From contig NZ_QUMQ01000001.1 in the NCBI RefSeq assembly GCF_003387075.1, positions 7,564,001 through 7,628,000 of the forward strand: a stretch of 64,000 nucleotides of DNA, given 5' to 3'. Both the position numbers and the translations under genes were made by a program. The DNA comes from Asanoa ferruginea. GTDB lineage: Bacteria; Actinomycetota; Actinomycetes; Mycobacteriales; Micromonosporaceae. The first letter of the stretch is position 1. Every line of letters begins with the position of its first letter. Under the pieces are notes generated by a model that had not been told where the DNA came from, did not search any database, and worked only from the letters and a program-made list of their open reading frames with translations. Of the stretch, positions 10,796 through 19,117 are shown piece by piece.

Positions 10796-12235
10796 TCAGT
10801 CGCCGAGTTCCTTGCGCCGGCGGACCACGTAGTCGTCGAGCTCCGCGCGGATCGCGTCGTCGAGCGGCGGCTGCTCGTATTCGTCGAGCTGCTTGCGGTA
10901 GATCTCGCCGGCCCGGGCCGCCGCGTCCTGGCCGCCGTTGCGCATCCATCGCTCGTAGTTGGCGGACGAGGACAGCAGCGGTCGGTAGAAGCACGTGCGG
11001 AACCGCTCCATCGTGTGTGCCGCGCCGAGGAAGTGGCCGCCGTGGCCCACCTCTTCGTGCGCGTCGAACGCCAGCGAGGCCTCGTCGATCTCCAGCGGCG
11101 TGAACTCGACCTGCAACATCCGCAGGATCTCGACGTCGACCACGAACTTCTCGTAGGAGGCGACCAGGCCGCCCTCGAGCCAGCCGGCGGCGTGCATGAC
11201 CCAGTTGGTGCCGGCGAGGAATGTCGGCAGCATGGTCATCATCGCCTCGTAGGCCGACTGCGCGTCAGCCGTCTGGCTGGAGGTCAGCCCGCCGCCGGTG
11301 CGGAACGGGAGGCCGTACCGGCGCGCTATCTGGCCCGTGCAGAGCAGACCCACTGCCGACTCGGGCGTGCCGAAGCACGGCGAGCCCGACTGCATGTCGA
11401 TGTTGGACAGGAACGAGCCGAAGATGACTGGCGACCCGGGCCGGACGAGCTGCGACAGCGCGATCCCGGTCAGCGCCTCGGCCATCTGCTGCACCAGCGT
11501 CGCCGGCACCGACACCGGCGACATCGCGCCCATCAGCAGGAACGGCGTGATCACGACGGCCTGGTTGGCGGCGCTGTATTCGAGCTGGGAATCGAGCATC
11601 CGATCGTCCCAGCGCAACGGTGAGTTGCAGTTGATGAGCGAGATCGTCGCGGGGGTACGCTCGATCGCCTCCCGCCCGCCGAACAGGATCTCGGTCATCG
11701 CGATGGTGTCGCGGGCGTTGACCTCGGACACGACGTTGCCCATGTAGATCTTGTCGGTGAGCGTCTGCAACGCGTAGACCATGTCGAGGTGGCGCGAGTC
11801 GAGCGGGGCGTCGTTGGGCTCGCAGATCACGCCGCCCGCGGAGTCGAGTTGCGGGAACCGCTGGGCAAGCTTGGTGAACCGCCGGAAGTCATCGAGCGTC
11901 GCCTCGCGGCGCACGTCGCCGTCGCGGACGAACGGCGGCCCGTAGACCGCGCCGAAGGCCATGTGGTCGCCGCCGATGTGCACGGTGTTGGTCGGATTGC
12001 GGGCCTGCACGTCGAACTCGCGGGGCGCCTTGGCCACCTGTTCGAGCACGAAGTCGGGATCGAAGCGGACCAGGTTGCCCTCGACCGTCTGCCCGGCCGC
12101 GCGGAACAGGTCAAGGGCCCGGTCGGACACGAACTCGACGCCGATCTCGCTGACCAGCCGTCGCCAGCCTCTGTCGAGGATGGCCATCGCGTCCTCGGAC
12201 AGGATCTCGTAGCGCGGCATCGTGTTGACGAACAT
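10796..12235 (-). CDS. MttB-superfamily corrinoid methyltransferase (non-pyrrolysine)
   Basis: This 479-residue protein matches the trimethylamine methyltransferase (MttB) superfamily along its length, with family landmarks such as GGVICEPNDAPLDSRHL, SLINCNSPLRWDDRML and the C-terminal segment EVGHGGHFLGAAHTMERF. The frame runs through without an in-frame amber codon, so it is a non-pyrrolysine member like MtgB, which moves a methyl group from glycine betaine to a corrinoid protein. The neighbouring betaine-type transporter and dimethylglycine oxidase make glycine betaine demethylation to dimethylglycine the best inferred reaction. It is divergent from the IclR gene that probably controls it. 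Other quaternary amines (proline betaine, carnitine) cannot be excluded. Confidence 0.9.
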   Translation of the reverse strand: MFVNTMPRYEILSEDAMAILDRGWRRLVSEIGVEFVSDRALDLFRAAGQTVEGNLVRFDPDFVLEQVAKAPREFDVQARNPTNTVHIGGDHMAFGAVYGPPFVRDGDVRREATLDDFRRFTKLAQRFPQLDSAGGVICEPNDAPLDSRHLDMVYALQTLTDKIYMGNVVSEVNARDTIAMTEILFGGREAIERTPATISLINCNSPLRWDDRMLDSQLEYSAANQAVVITPFLLMGAMSPVSVPATLVQQMAEALTGIALSQLVRPGSPVIFGSFLSNIDMQSGSPCFGTPESAVGLLCTGQIARRYGLPFRTGGGLTSSQTADAQSAYEAMMTMLPTFLAGTNWVMHAAGWLEGGLVASYEKFVVDVEILRMLQVEFTPLEIDEASLAFDAHEEVGHGGHFLGAAHTMERFRTCFYRPLLSSSANYERWMRNGGQDAAARAGEIYRKQLDEYEQPPLDDAIRAELDDYVVRRRKELGD

Positions 12236-12317
12236 CGAAGCCTCCCTTGACGCGATGGGGTCGAGGGGATTTTACTCTCATCAATTGAAACTGTAGTTCT
12301 ACGATGTGGAACTCATT
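12236..12317. promoter_or_regulatory. Divergent promoter/operator region, MttB-type gene and IclR gene
   Basis: The 70-bp divergent gap is clearly more AT-rich than its surroundings (for example TTTTACTCTCATCAATTGAA). An inverted repeat AGTTC (12295-12299) / GAACT (12309-12313) with a 9-nt spacer overlaps the annotated IclR start codon. Such short palindromes are typical IclR-family operators, so autoregulation plus control of the divergent gene is likely. The overlap also makes the alternative GTG start at 12318 plausible. Confidence 0.5.
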
Positions 12318-13088
12318 GTGGCTACCCAGCAGACCGGCACCCAGGCGGTCGACCGCGCCGCCGAGTTGCTGACGCATGTCGTCGAGGCGGCCGGACCGCG
12401 CACGTTCACCTCGCTCGTCGAGCAGACCGGGCTGGCCAAGTCGACCGTCTCCCGGCTGTTGCAGGCGCTCGAACGGCACCGCCTCGTCCAGCGCGACCGC
12501 AGCGGCGTGTTCCGCCCGGGTGCGGTCTTCGCCGTCTACGCGGCCCGGCAGGGCGTCGGCAGCGACCTGGTCGAGCTGACCACGCCGACGCTCGAACGCA
12601 TCGGCGCGCGCACCGGGGAGACGATCAACCTGGCGGTGCCCCGCGGCGACGCCGTCGTCCAGGTCGCGCAGGTCGACAGCGTCCACCTGCTCGGCACCAC
12701 CAACTGGGTCGGGCTGAGCGTGCCCGCGCACTGCTCGGCGCTCGGCAAGGTCTTCTACGCGTTCCGGACCCTCCCCCTGCCGACCGGCACCCTGGAGCGC
12801 CGCACCCCACGCACGATCACCGACCGCACGGACCTGGAGCGCGACCTCGCGACGGTGATCCGGCGCGGCTACGCCATCGCCCGCGAGGAGCTCGAGCCCG
12901 GTCTGGTGGCCGTGGCCAGCCCGGTCCGCGCGCGGGACGGCAGCGTCGTCGCGGCGATCTCCGTCTCCGGCCCCACCGCCCGGATCACCGACCGCCGGGC
13001 CGAGCAGATCGGCGCGCTGCTGGTGACCGAGTCGGCCGCGCTGTCATCGATCCTCGGCCACACCGTACGAACGGAGGGCGCCGCATGA
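12306..13088 (+). CDS. IclR-family transcriptional regulator
   Basis: This regulator of about 260 residues has an N-terminal winged helix (residues about 15-75, with the recognition part GLAKSTVSRLLQALERHRLV) and a C-terminal IclR effector-binding domain containing CSALGKVF and REELEPGLVAVASPV. It lies between the divergent methyltransferase gene and the corrinoid protein gene, so it most likely responds to the methylated amine or a product. The start is either GTG 12306 (no ribosome site, possibly leaderless) or GTG 12318 (GGAAC seven bases upstream). Its stop overlaps the start of a 24-codon reading frame (ATGA). Confidence 0.92.
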   Translation: MELIVATQQTGTQAVDRAAELLTHVVEAAGPRTFTSLVEQTGLAKSTVSRLLQALERHRLVQRDRSGVFRPGAVFAVYAARQGVGSDLVELTTPTLERIGARTGETINLAVPRGDAVVQVAQVDSVHLLGTTNWVGLSVPAHCSALGKVFYAFRTLPLPTGTLERRTPRTITDRTDLERDLATVIRRGYAIAREELEPGLVAVASPVRARDGSVVAAISVSGPTARITDRRAEQIGALLVTESAALSSILGHTVRTEGAA

Positions 13089-13159
13089 GGAAGCTTGCGA
13101 CCGAATCATTTGACTCAGTAGCCAGGGTCATGCCCGCGCGAAGCGCGGTGGGCGCATGA
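13085..13159 (+). CDS. Possible 24-residue linking mini-ORF
   Basis: An ATG overlapping the IclR stop (ATGA) opens a 24-codon frame (MRKLATESFDSVARV...) whose TGA overlaps the ATG of the corrinoid protein gene (again ATGA). The corrinoid protein gene itself has no good Shine-Dalgarno sequence, only GGTGGGCGC, so translational coupling through this frame is plausible. It contains a CCGCGC/GCGCGG hairpin. No homology is recognised and it may be fortuitous. Confidence 0.3.
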   Translation: MRKLATESFDSVARVMPARSAVGA

Positions 13160-13821
13160 CTCCCGATGAGATCCTCCAAGGCCTCTACGACCAGACCCTG
13201 GTCGGCAACGCGCCGGCGGTTCTCGACCTGACCAACGCCGGTCTCGACGCCGGGATGGCACCGGAGACGCTGCTCTTCGACGCGCTCATCCCGTCGCTGG
13301 AGGAGGTCGGCGCCCGGTTCGAGCGGGGCGACTTCTTCGTGCCCGAGATGCTCATCGCCGGCCGGGCGATGGCCGGCGCGCTGGCCCGGCTGCGGCCGCT
13401 GCTCGCGGAGACCGGGGTGCAGACGCTCGGCACCTTCGTCATGGGCACCGTGAAGGGCGACGTCCACGACATCGGCAAGAACCTGGTCAACATCATGCTG
13501 GAGGGCGCCGGCTTCCACGTGATCGACCTCGGCGTCCAGGTGTCGCCGGAGAAGTTCGTCGACGCCATCCGGACCCACAAGCCCGACATCGTGGGCTTCT
13601 CGGCGTTCCTCACCACCACGATGCCGATGTTCAAGGCCAACATCAACGCGCTGGTCAAGGCGGGCCTGCGCGACCAGGTGATCGTCATGGTCGGCGGCGC
13701 CCCGGTCACCCAGGAATACGCCGACGCGGTCGGCGCCGACGGCTACGCGGCCGACGCGTCCGCCGCGGTCAAGAAGGCCAAGGACCTGATGCAACGCCGG
13801 CGGGTCATGGCCGGGACGTAG
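13156..13821 (+). CDS. Corrinoid-binding methyltransferase protein (MttC/MtgC-like)
   Basis: This 221-residue protein has the two-part architecture of methylamine corrinoid proteins: an N-terminal helical cap (residues 1-85) and a C-terminal Rossmann-like B12 domain. The DxHxxG motif is present as GDVHDIGKN, with His104 as the lower axial cobalt ligand. It would accept the methyl group from the MttB-type enzyme and pass it to the pterin-binding partner. It is co-directional with the pterin methyltransferase and activator genes. Confidence 0.93.
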   Translation: MTPDEILQGLYDQTLVGNAPAVLDLTNAGLDAGMAPETLLFDALIPSLEEVGARFERGDFFVPEMLIAGRAMAGALARLRPLLAETGVQTLGTFVMGTVKGDVHDIGKNLVNIMLEGAGFHVIDLGVQVSPEKFVDAIRTHKPDIVGFSAFLTTTMPMFKANINALVKAGLRDQVIVMVGGAPVTQEYADAVGADGYAADASAAVKKAKDLMQRRRVMAGT

Positions 13822-13834
13822 GAGGTGTAGCGAC

Positions 13835-14689
13835 GTGCACACCGTTGTCCGGTCCGCGGGAAGGACCGTTGTCATCGGCCCGGACCAGCCGTTCTGCGTC
13901 ATCGGCGAACGGCTCAACCCCACGGGCCGCCGCATCTTCCAGGACCAGCTCCGCGCCGGCGACCTGTCCCGCATCGAGGTCGACGTCGCCGAGCAGGTGG
14001 CCGGCGGCGCGATGGTGCTCGACGTCAACATGGGCGTTCCGCTCCTCGACGAGGCCGAACTGCTCGCCAAGGTCGTCCGGATGGTGCAGGGCCTGACCGA
14101 TCTGCCGCTGTGCATCGACTCCTCGGTCGTCGAGGCGCTCGACGCCGGCCTGGCCGCCTATGAGGGCAAGGCCCTGGTCAACTCGGTGACCGCGGAAGAC
14201 GACCGGCTCGCGGCGATCCTGCCGCTGGTCAAGCGCTACGGCGCCGCGGTGATCGCGCTGCCCAACGACGAGGAGGAGATCCCGGAAGACCCGGCCCGCC
14301 GGCTGGAACTGGCCCGCAAGGTCGTCGACGTGGCGACCGGCCGCTACGGCATCCCGATCGAGGACATCGTGATCGACCCGCTGGCCATGCCGGTGGGCGC
14401 CGACACGTCGCTCGTGGCGAAGACGCTCGACACCATCGCGATGATCAAAGACGAGCTCGGGGTGAACATGACGCTGGGCGCGTCCAACGTCTCCTTCGGC
14501 ATGCCGCGCCGGCACGCGCTGGGTGCGGCCTTCCTGCCGATGGCGATGCGCGCCGGGCTGACCAGCGCCATCATGGACGCGCGTACCCCCGAGGTCGTCG
14601 ACGCCGTCAAGGCCGCCGACCTGCTGCTCGGCAACGACGCCTGGGGCGCCACCTGGATCTCCCTGTTCCGGGCCCGGCAGGGCGCATGA
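13835..14689 (+). CDS. Pterin-binding methyltransferase (corrinoid:THF, MtgA-like)
   Basis: This 284-residue TIM-barrel protein belongs to the dihydropteroate-synthase/pterin-binding family, as in AcsE, MtgA and the MetH folate domain. Landmarks are CVIGERLNPTGRR, MVLDVNMGVP, LPLCIDSS, ALVNSVTAED and GASNVSFGMP. The expected role is transfer of the methyl group from the methyl-corrinoid protein to tetrahydrofolate. The GTG start at 13835 is preceded by GGAGG. The 3' end overlaps the activator gene by 4 bp. Confidence 0.9.
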   Translation: MHTVVRSAGRTVVIGPDQPFCVIGERLNPTGRRIFQDQLRAGDLSRIEVDVAEQVAGGAMVLDVNMGVPLLDEAELLAKVVRMVQGLTDLPLCIDSSVVEALDAGLAAYEGKALVNSVTAEDDRLAAILPLVKRYGAAVIALPNDEEEIPEDPARRLELARKVVDVATGRYGIPIEDIVIDPLAMPVGADTSLVAKTLDTIAMIKDELGVNMTLGASNVSFGMPRRHALGAAFLPMAMRAGLTSAIMDARTPEVVDAVKAADLLLGNDAWGATWISLFRARQGA

Positions 14690-16518
14690 CGGACCTGGTC
14701 AGCCACGACGGCCACGGGCGGGTGCGGGTGCATTTCAGCCCCGCGGCCCGGGACATCCGCGTGCCGCCCGGCGTGACCGTCTTCGACGCCGCGAGCTGGA
14801 ACGGCATCGCCATCGACTCGACCTGTGGCGGCCACGGCACGTGCCGCAAATGCCTGGTCCGCATCGACGACGGCACCATTCCGGTGTCCTCACTGGACGT
14901 CCGGGCGTTCGGCGCCGACCAGCTCCGCGAGGGCTGGCGGCTCGCCTGCCGCGCGCACGTCACCGAGAACCTGCGGGTCGAGGTGCCGCCACTGGTCACC
15001 CGGCCGAAGGCGGCGACGGTCGGGGTGGGCCGGCAGGTCATCCTCCGGCCGGCCATCCAGAAGCGCTACCTGGAGCTGACCGAGCCGACTCTGAGCGACC
15101 AGACCCCCGACCTCCAGCGGGTGCTCGGCGCGATCGACGATCTCGAGCCGCGGGTCGACCTCGCGGTGCTCCGCGACCTGGGCCGGACCCTGCGGGTCAG
15201 CGACTACCGGGTGACGGCGGTGATCGTCGACGAGGTCCTGGTCGCGGTCGAAGCCGGCGACACCACCGGCCGCTGCTTCGGCATCGCCTTCGACCTGGGC
15301 ACCACGACCGTCGTCGCCAACCTGCTCGACGTCAGCACCGGCACCCCCGTGGCCGTGCGCTCGGCGCTCAACCGGCAGCAGCCGTTCGGCGGCGATGTGA
15401 TCACCCGGATCAGCGCCACGATGCTCGACCCGGCGGCCCTCGACCGGCTGCGCGCGCTGGCCCACGAGACGCTCGACGAGCTGACCCGCGAGGTGTGCGC
15501 CGCCGGCGAGGTCGCGCCGGACGAGATCTACGAGGTGGCGCTGGCCGGCAACGCCACCATGGTGCACATCGCGCTGGGCATCGACCCGGAGCCGCTGGGC
15601 GTGGCGCCGTTCATCATGTCGACCCGGGCGTTCCCCGAGCTGATGGCCGCCGATCTCGGCGTTCAGGTGCACCCGCGGGCCCGGGCGGTGGTGTTCCCGT
15701 CGCTCGGCGCCTACGTCGGTGGCGACATCGTCGCCGGCCTGCTTGCCTCCGGGATGGACCGCGACCGGCGGATGCGGTTGTTCATCGACATCGGCACCAA
15801 CTGCGAGATCGTGCTGGGCAACGCCGACCGGCTGGTGGCGACCGCCGCGCCGGCCGGACCCGCGTTCGAGGGCGCGTCGATCCGGTGCGGCATGCGCGCC
15901 GCCGACGGCGCGATCGAGGTGGTCCGGATCCGCGACGGCGAGCTGGAACTCGGCGTGATCGGCGACGCGAAGCCGGCCGGGCTGTGCGGTTCCGGCCTCG
16001 TCGACGCCGTCGCGGCGCTCGTCGGCGCCGGGCTCATCGACGCGACCGGCCGGTTCGTGCCCGTCGATGACGCCGCCCGGATCGCACCGACGCTCGCGGC
16101 ACGGTTCGCCACCTGGGACGGCGAGCGGGTCTTCGTCCTGCACGACGACATCGTGCTGTCCCAGCGCGACGTCCGCGCGCTCCAGTTCGCGAAGGCCGCG
16201 ATCGCCACCGGATGGCAGCTGCTGCTGGCCGAGTTGGGGGTCGACGTCGGCGATGTCCAGCAGGTGCTGCTGGCCGGCTCGTTCGGCAGCTACCTGTCAC
16301 CGGCGAGCGCGATCCGGATCGGGCTGGTGCCCAAGCTGCCCGTGCTGCGCGTCGTCAGCGCCGGGAACGTGGCCGGCGAGGGAGCCAAGATGGCGCTGCT
16401 CAGCGTGCGCGAGCGGGCCGGCGCCACGACGTTGCTGGAGGAGGTCGAATATGTGGAGCTCTCCGACCGGTCTGACTTCAACGACCGCTTCGTCGATCTG
16501 CTCGCCTTCCCGCCCTGA
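14686..16518 (+). CDS. RACE-type corrinoid activation protein (2Fe-2S, DUF4445)
   Basis: This 610-residue protein is an ATP-dependent reductive activator of corrinoid proteins. The N-terminus is a plant-type [2Fe-2S] domain with Cys47, Cys53, Cys56 and Cys88 (CGGHGTCRKC...C). The remainder is an ASKHA-like ATPase region of the DUF4445 family (FDLGTTTVVANLL, FIDIGTNCEIVLG, LLAGSFGSYLSPASAIRIG). It would reduce adventitiously formed Co(II) to Co(I). This is a component normally needed in corrinoid methyltransferase systems, and its presence here shows the set is complete. Confidence 0.92.
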   Translation: MTDLVSHDGHGRVRVHFSPAARDIRVPPGVTVFDAASWNGIAIDSTCGGHGTCRKCLVRIDDGTIPVSSLDVRAFGADQLREGWRLACRAHVTENLRVEVPPLVTRPKAATVGVGRQVILRPAIQKRYLELTEPTLSDQTPDLQRVLGAIDDLEPRVDLAVLRDLGRTLRVSDYRVTAVIVDEVLVAVEAGDTTGRCFGIAFDLGTTTVVANLLDVSTGTPVAVRSALNRQQPFGGDVITRISATMLDPAALDRLRALAHETLDELTREVCAAGEVAPDEIYEVALAGNATMVHIALGIDPEPLGVAPFIMSTRAFPELMAADLGVQVHPRARAVVFPSLGAYVGGDIVAGLLASGMDRDRRMRLFIDIGTNCEIVLGNADRLVATAAPAGPAFEGASIRCGMRAADGAIEVVRIRDGELELGVIGDAKPAGLCGSGLVDAVAALVGAGLIDATGRFVPVDDAARIAPTLAARFATWDGERVFVLHDDIVLSQRDVRALQFAKAAIATGWQLLLAELGVDVGDVQQVLLAGSFGSYLSPASAIRIGLVPKLPVLRVVSAGNVAGEGAKMALLSVRERAGATTLLEEVEYVELSDRSDFNDRFVDLLAFPP

Positions 16519-17113
16519 GCCCCGCACGGCGGTCATCGCCTGCGGTGCCCTCGCCGCCGACGTCGACCGGGTCGCCACCTCGCGCCGCTGGCCGGTGGAC
16601 GTGCATCCGCTGCCGCCCCTGTTGCACAACCGGCCGGAGCGGATCGCCCCGGCCGTGGCCGACCTCGCCACCACGGTGCGCGGCCGCTACCCCACCGTGG
16701 CCGTCGCCTACGCCGACTGCGGCACCTACGGCGCCCTCGACGAGGTCTGCGGCCGGCTCGGGCTGCGCCGGCTCGGCGGCGCGCACTGCTACGACGTGCT
16801 GGCCGGCGCGGACCGCCTGCGGGCGATGCTGCGTGACGAGCCCGGCACCTATGTGCTGACCGACTTTCTGGTCCGTTCGTTCGAGCGGACGGTCGTCGCG
16901 GAGCTGGGCCTCGATCGCTGGCCCGAGCTGCGCGACGACTATTTCAAGCACTACCGGCGCGCGGTCTGGCTGGCCCAACGGCCGACCGCGCGGCTGTCGG
17001 CGCTGGCGCAGGCCGCCGCCGACACGCTCGGCCTGCCACTCACGGTCCACCACGTCGGCGACGCCGGCCTGGAGCGCGAACTGGCAGCGCTGATCTGCAC
17101 GCGCAGCGAATGA
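16451..17113 (+). CDS. DUF1638 protein
   Basis: This protein of about 220 residues matches the DUF1638 pattern, with conserved cysteines in AVIACGALA, VAYADCGTYG and GAHCYDVLAG. Its biochemical role is unknown; members are commonly seen near corrinoid-dependent methyltransferases. The ATG at 16451 is chosen because GGAGGAGG lies six bases upstream, although this places the first 68 bp inside the activator gene in another frame. No other standard start lies close to the conserved core. It probably assists the methyl-transfer module. Confidence 0.8.
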   Translation: MWSSPTGLTSTTASSICSPSRPEPRTAVIACGALAADVDRVATSRRWPVDVHPLPPLLHNRPERIAPAVADLATTVRGRYPTVAVAYADCGTYGALDEVCGRLGLRRLGGAHCYDVLAGADRLRAMLRDEPGTYVLTDFLVRSFERTVVAELGLDRWPELRDDYFKHYRRAVWLAQRPTARLSALAQAAADTLGLPLTVHHVGDAGLERELAALICTRSE

Positions 17114-17131
17114 ATTCACAAGGAGGATTCC

Positions 17132-18262
17132 GTGCGAATCTCGATTAGCCGACGGACCGCCCTGGTGGCGGTTTCCGCCGTCCTGGTGGCCCTTTCCGCC
17201 TGTTCCCCACCATCGAGCAACAACGAGGCCGCCGCCAGCGACGCCGCCAAGGCCAAGACCGCCGCCGACATGGGCGGGCTGGACAAGCTCGTCGAGGCGG
17301 CCAAGAAAGAAGGAACGCTCAACGTCATCGCGTTGCCCCCGGACTGGGCCAACTACGGCGAGATCATCAAGGCCTTCACCGCGAAGTACGGCATCAAGGT
17401 GAACTCGGCCCAGCCCGACGCGTCCAGCCAGGACGAGATCAACGCCGCCAAGCAGCTCAAGGGCCAGGGTGGCGCGCCGGACGTGTTCGACCTCGGCACG
17501 GCGGTCGCGCTGGCCAACACGTCGATGTTCGCGCCCTACCAGGTCGCGACGTGGAACGACATCCCGGCGGCGCTCAAGGAAGCGAGCGGCACGTGGGTCA
17601 ACGACTACGGCGGCTACATGTCGATCGGCTACGACTCGTCGAAGGTCCCGGCGCCCGCCAGCGTCACGGATCTGCTCGGGCCGGCGTTCAAGGGAAAGGT
17701 GGCCCTCAACGGTGACCCGACCCAGGCCGGCGCGGCGTTCAACGGCGTTGTCGCGGCCGCCCTGGGCAACGGCGGTTCCGCCGACGACATCTCCAAGGGC
17801 GTCGAGTTCTTCGGCGCGCTGAAGAAGGCCGGCAATTTCCTGCCCGTCGACCCGACGTCGGCGACGGTCGAGTCGGGCCAGACCCCGGTCGTGTTCGACT
17901 GGGACTACCTCAACGTGGCGCAGGGCGCGAAGCTGAAGGGCAAGGTCGACTGGAAGACGGTCGTACCCGCTAACGCTGTTGTCGGTTCCTATTACGTGCA
18001 GGCGATCAGCGCCGACGCGCCGCATCCCGCCGCGGCCCGGTTGTGGCAGGAGTTCCTCTACAGCGACGAGGGCCAGAACCTGTGGCTCAAGGGCGGTGCC
18101 CGCCCGGTCCGCGCCGACGCCATGAAGACGGCCGGCACCCTCGACACCGCCGCCTTCGGCGCACTGCCGCAGGTCACCGGCACCCCCGTCTTCCTCACCG
18201 AGGCACAGACCAAGGCGGCCAACGACTACCTCGCCGCCAACTGGGCCAAAGTAGTCGGCTGA
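17132..18262 (+). CDS. ABC transporter substrate-binding lipoprotein (PotF/FbpA-like)
   Basis: This 376-residue lipoprotein has a signal peptide and lipobox LSAC near residue 24. The mature part is a periplasmic-binding fold of the putrescine/spermidine/iron group (GGLDKLVEAAKKEGTLNVIALPPDW at the start of the domain, TPVVFDWDY in the hinge). AAGGAGG precedes the GTG at 17132. It begins a four-gene transporter operon immediately downstream of the DUF1638 gene, so it probably imports a substrate or cofactor of the methyl-transfer pathway. The substrate cannot be read from sequence. Confidence 0.87.
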   Translation: MRISISRRTALVAVSAVLVALSACSPPSSNNEAAASDAAKAKTAADMGGLDKLVEAAKKEGTLNVIALPPDWANYGEIIKAFTAKYGIKVNSAQPDASSQDEINAAKQLKGQGGAPDVFDLGTAVALANTSMFAPYQVATWNDIPAALKEASGTWVNDYGGYMSIGYDSSKVPAPASVTDLLGPAFKGKVALNGDPTQAGAAFNGVVAAALGNGGSADDISKGVEFFGALKKAGNFLPVDPTSATVESGQTPVVFDWDYLNVAQGAKLKGKVDWKTVVPANAVVGSYYVQAISADAPHPAAARLWQEFLYSDEGQNLWLKGGARPVRADAMKTAGTLDTAAFGALPQVTGTPVFLTEAQTKAANDYLAANWAKVVG

Positions 18263-18268
18263 CCACCG

Positions 18269-19117
18269 ATGAGCAGGCGTCGTGACCTCCTCGGTGTGGT
18301 CCCGTTCTTCGTCTTCGTGGGTATCTTCCTGATCATCCCGACCCTGGTGGTCGCGATCGGTTCCTTCCTCGGCACCGACAATCGGGTGACCTTCGACAAC
18401 GTGACGGCGCTGGCCGACGGCTACATCGTCCAGGCGTTCATCCGCAGCATCCTGCTGTCCGCGGTGACCGCGATCCTGGGGGCAGTGATCGGCGCCCTGC
18501 TCGGCTACGCCGTGGTGACCGCCGGCCCGGACAGCACGGTCCGGCGGGTGGTCACCTCGGCGTGCGGCGTGCTGGCCCAGTTCGGCGGCGTCACGCTGGC
18601 GTTCGCGTTCATGGCCACGATCGGCCTGAGCGGCTTCGTCACGCTGTTCCTGCGCGACTCGCTCGGCGTCGACATCTTCGCTGGCGGCGTCTGGCTCTTC
18701 GACCTGCCGGGGCTGGTGCTCGTCTACACCTACTTCCAGATCCCGCTGATGGTCATCGTGTTCCTGCCCGCCCTCGACGGCATCCGTCCACAGTGGCGCG
18801 AAGCGACGGAGAGCCTCGGCGGGTCGACCTGGTACTACTGGCGACACGTCGCCGGCCCGCTGTTGGCACCGGCATTCCTCGGCTCCACCCTGTTGCTGTT
18901 CGCCAATGCTTTCTCGGCGTACGCCACCGCGGCCGCACTGGTCAGCCAGGGCAGCCCGATCGTGCCGCTGCAGATCCGCTCCGCACTGACCAGCGAGGTG
19001 CTCCTCGGCCGCGAGAACATCGGCAAGGCGATGGCGCTAGGCATGGTCGTGGTCGTCGCGGTCGTCATGTCGCTCTACGCCGCCCTCCAGCGAAGGACGT
19101 CGCGATGGTTGGACTAG
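18269..19117 (+). CDS. ABC transporter permease 1 (PotH/FbpB-like)
   Basis: This 282-residue permease has about six membrane segments and the coupling motif EATESLGGSTWYYWRHVAGPLL near residues 175-195. It starts 6 bp after the binding-protein gene and overlaps the second permease gene by 13 bp. With the second permease it would form the heterodimeric channel of the importer. Confidence 0.88.
   Translation: MSRRRDLLGVVPFFVFVGIFLIIPTLVVAIGSFLGTDNRVTFDNVTALADGYIVQAFIRSILLSAVTAILGAVIGALLGYAVVTAGPDSTVRRVVTSACGVLAQFGGVTLAFAFMATIGLSGFVTLFLRDSLGVDIFAGGVWLFDLPGLVLVYTYFQIPLMVIVFLPALDGIRPQWREATESLGGSTWYYWRHVAGPLLAPAFLGSTLLLFANAFSAYATAAALVSQGSPIVPLQIRSALTSEVLLGRENIGKAMALGMVVVVAVVMSLYAALQRRTSRWLD

Noticed and set aside
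10796-12235. Possible in-frame amber codon for pyrrolysine in the MttB-type gene
   Set aside because: The frame has no internal TAG; all 479 codons are sense codons.
12236-12305. Cobalamin riboswitch upstream of the corrinoid genes
   Set aside because: The gap is only 70 bp, too short for the conserved B12-box structure, and no B12 box was seen before 13156 either.
14841-16070. 409-codon plus-strand frame inside the RACE gene
   Set aside because: Shadow frame of Arg/Gly/Pro-rich sequence; the RACE frame has the Fe-S and ATPase motifs.
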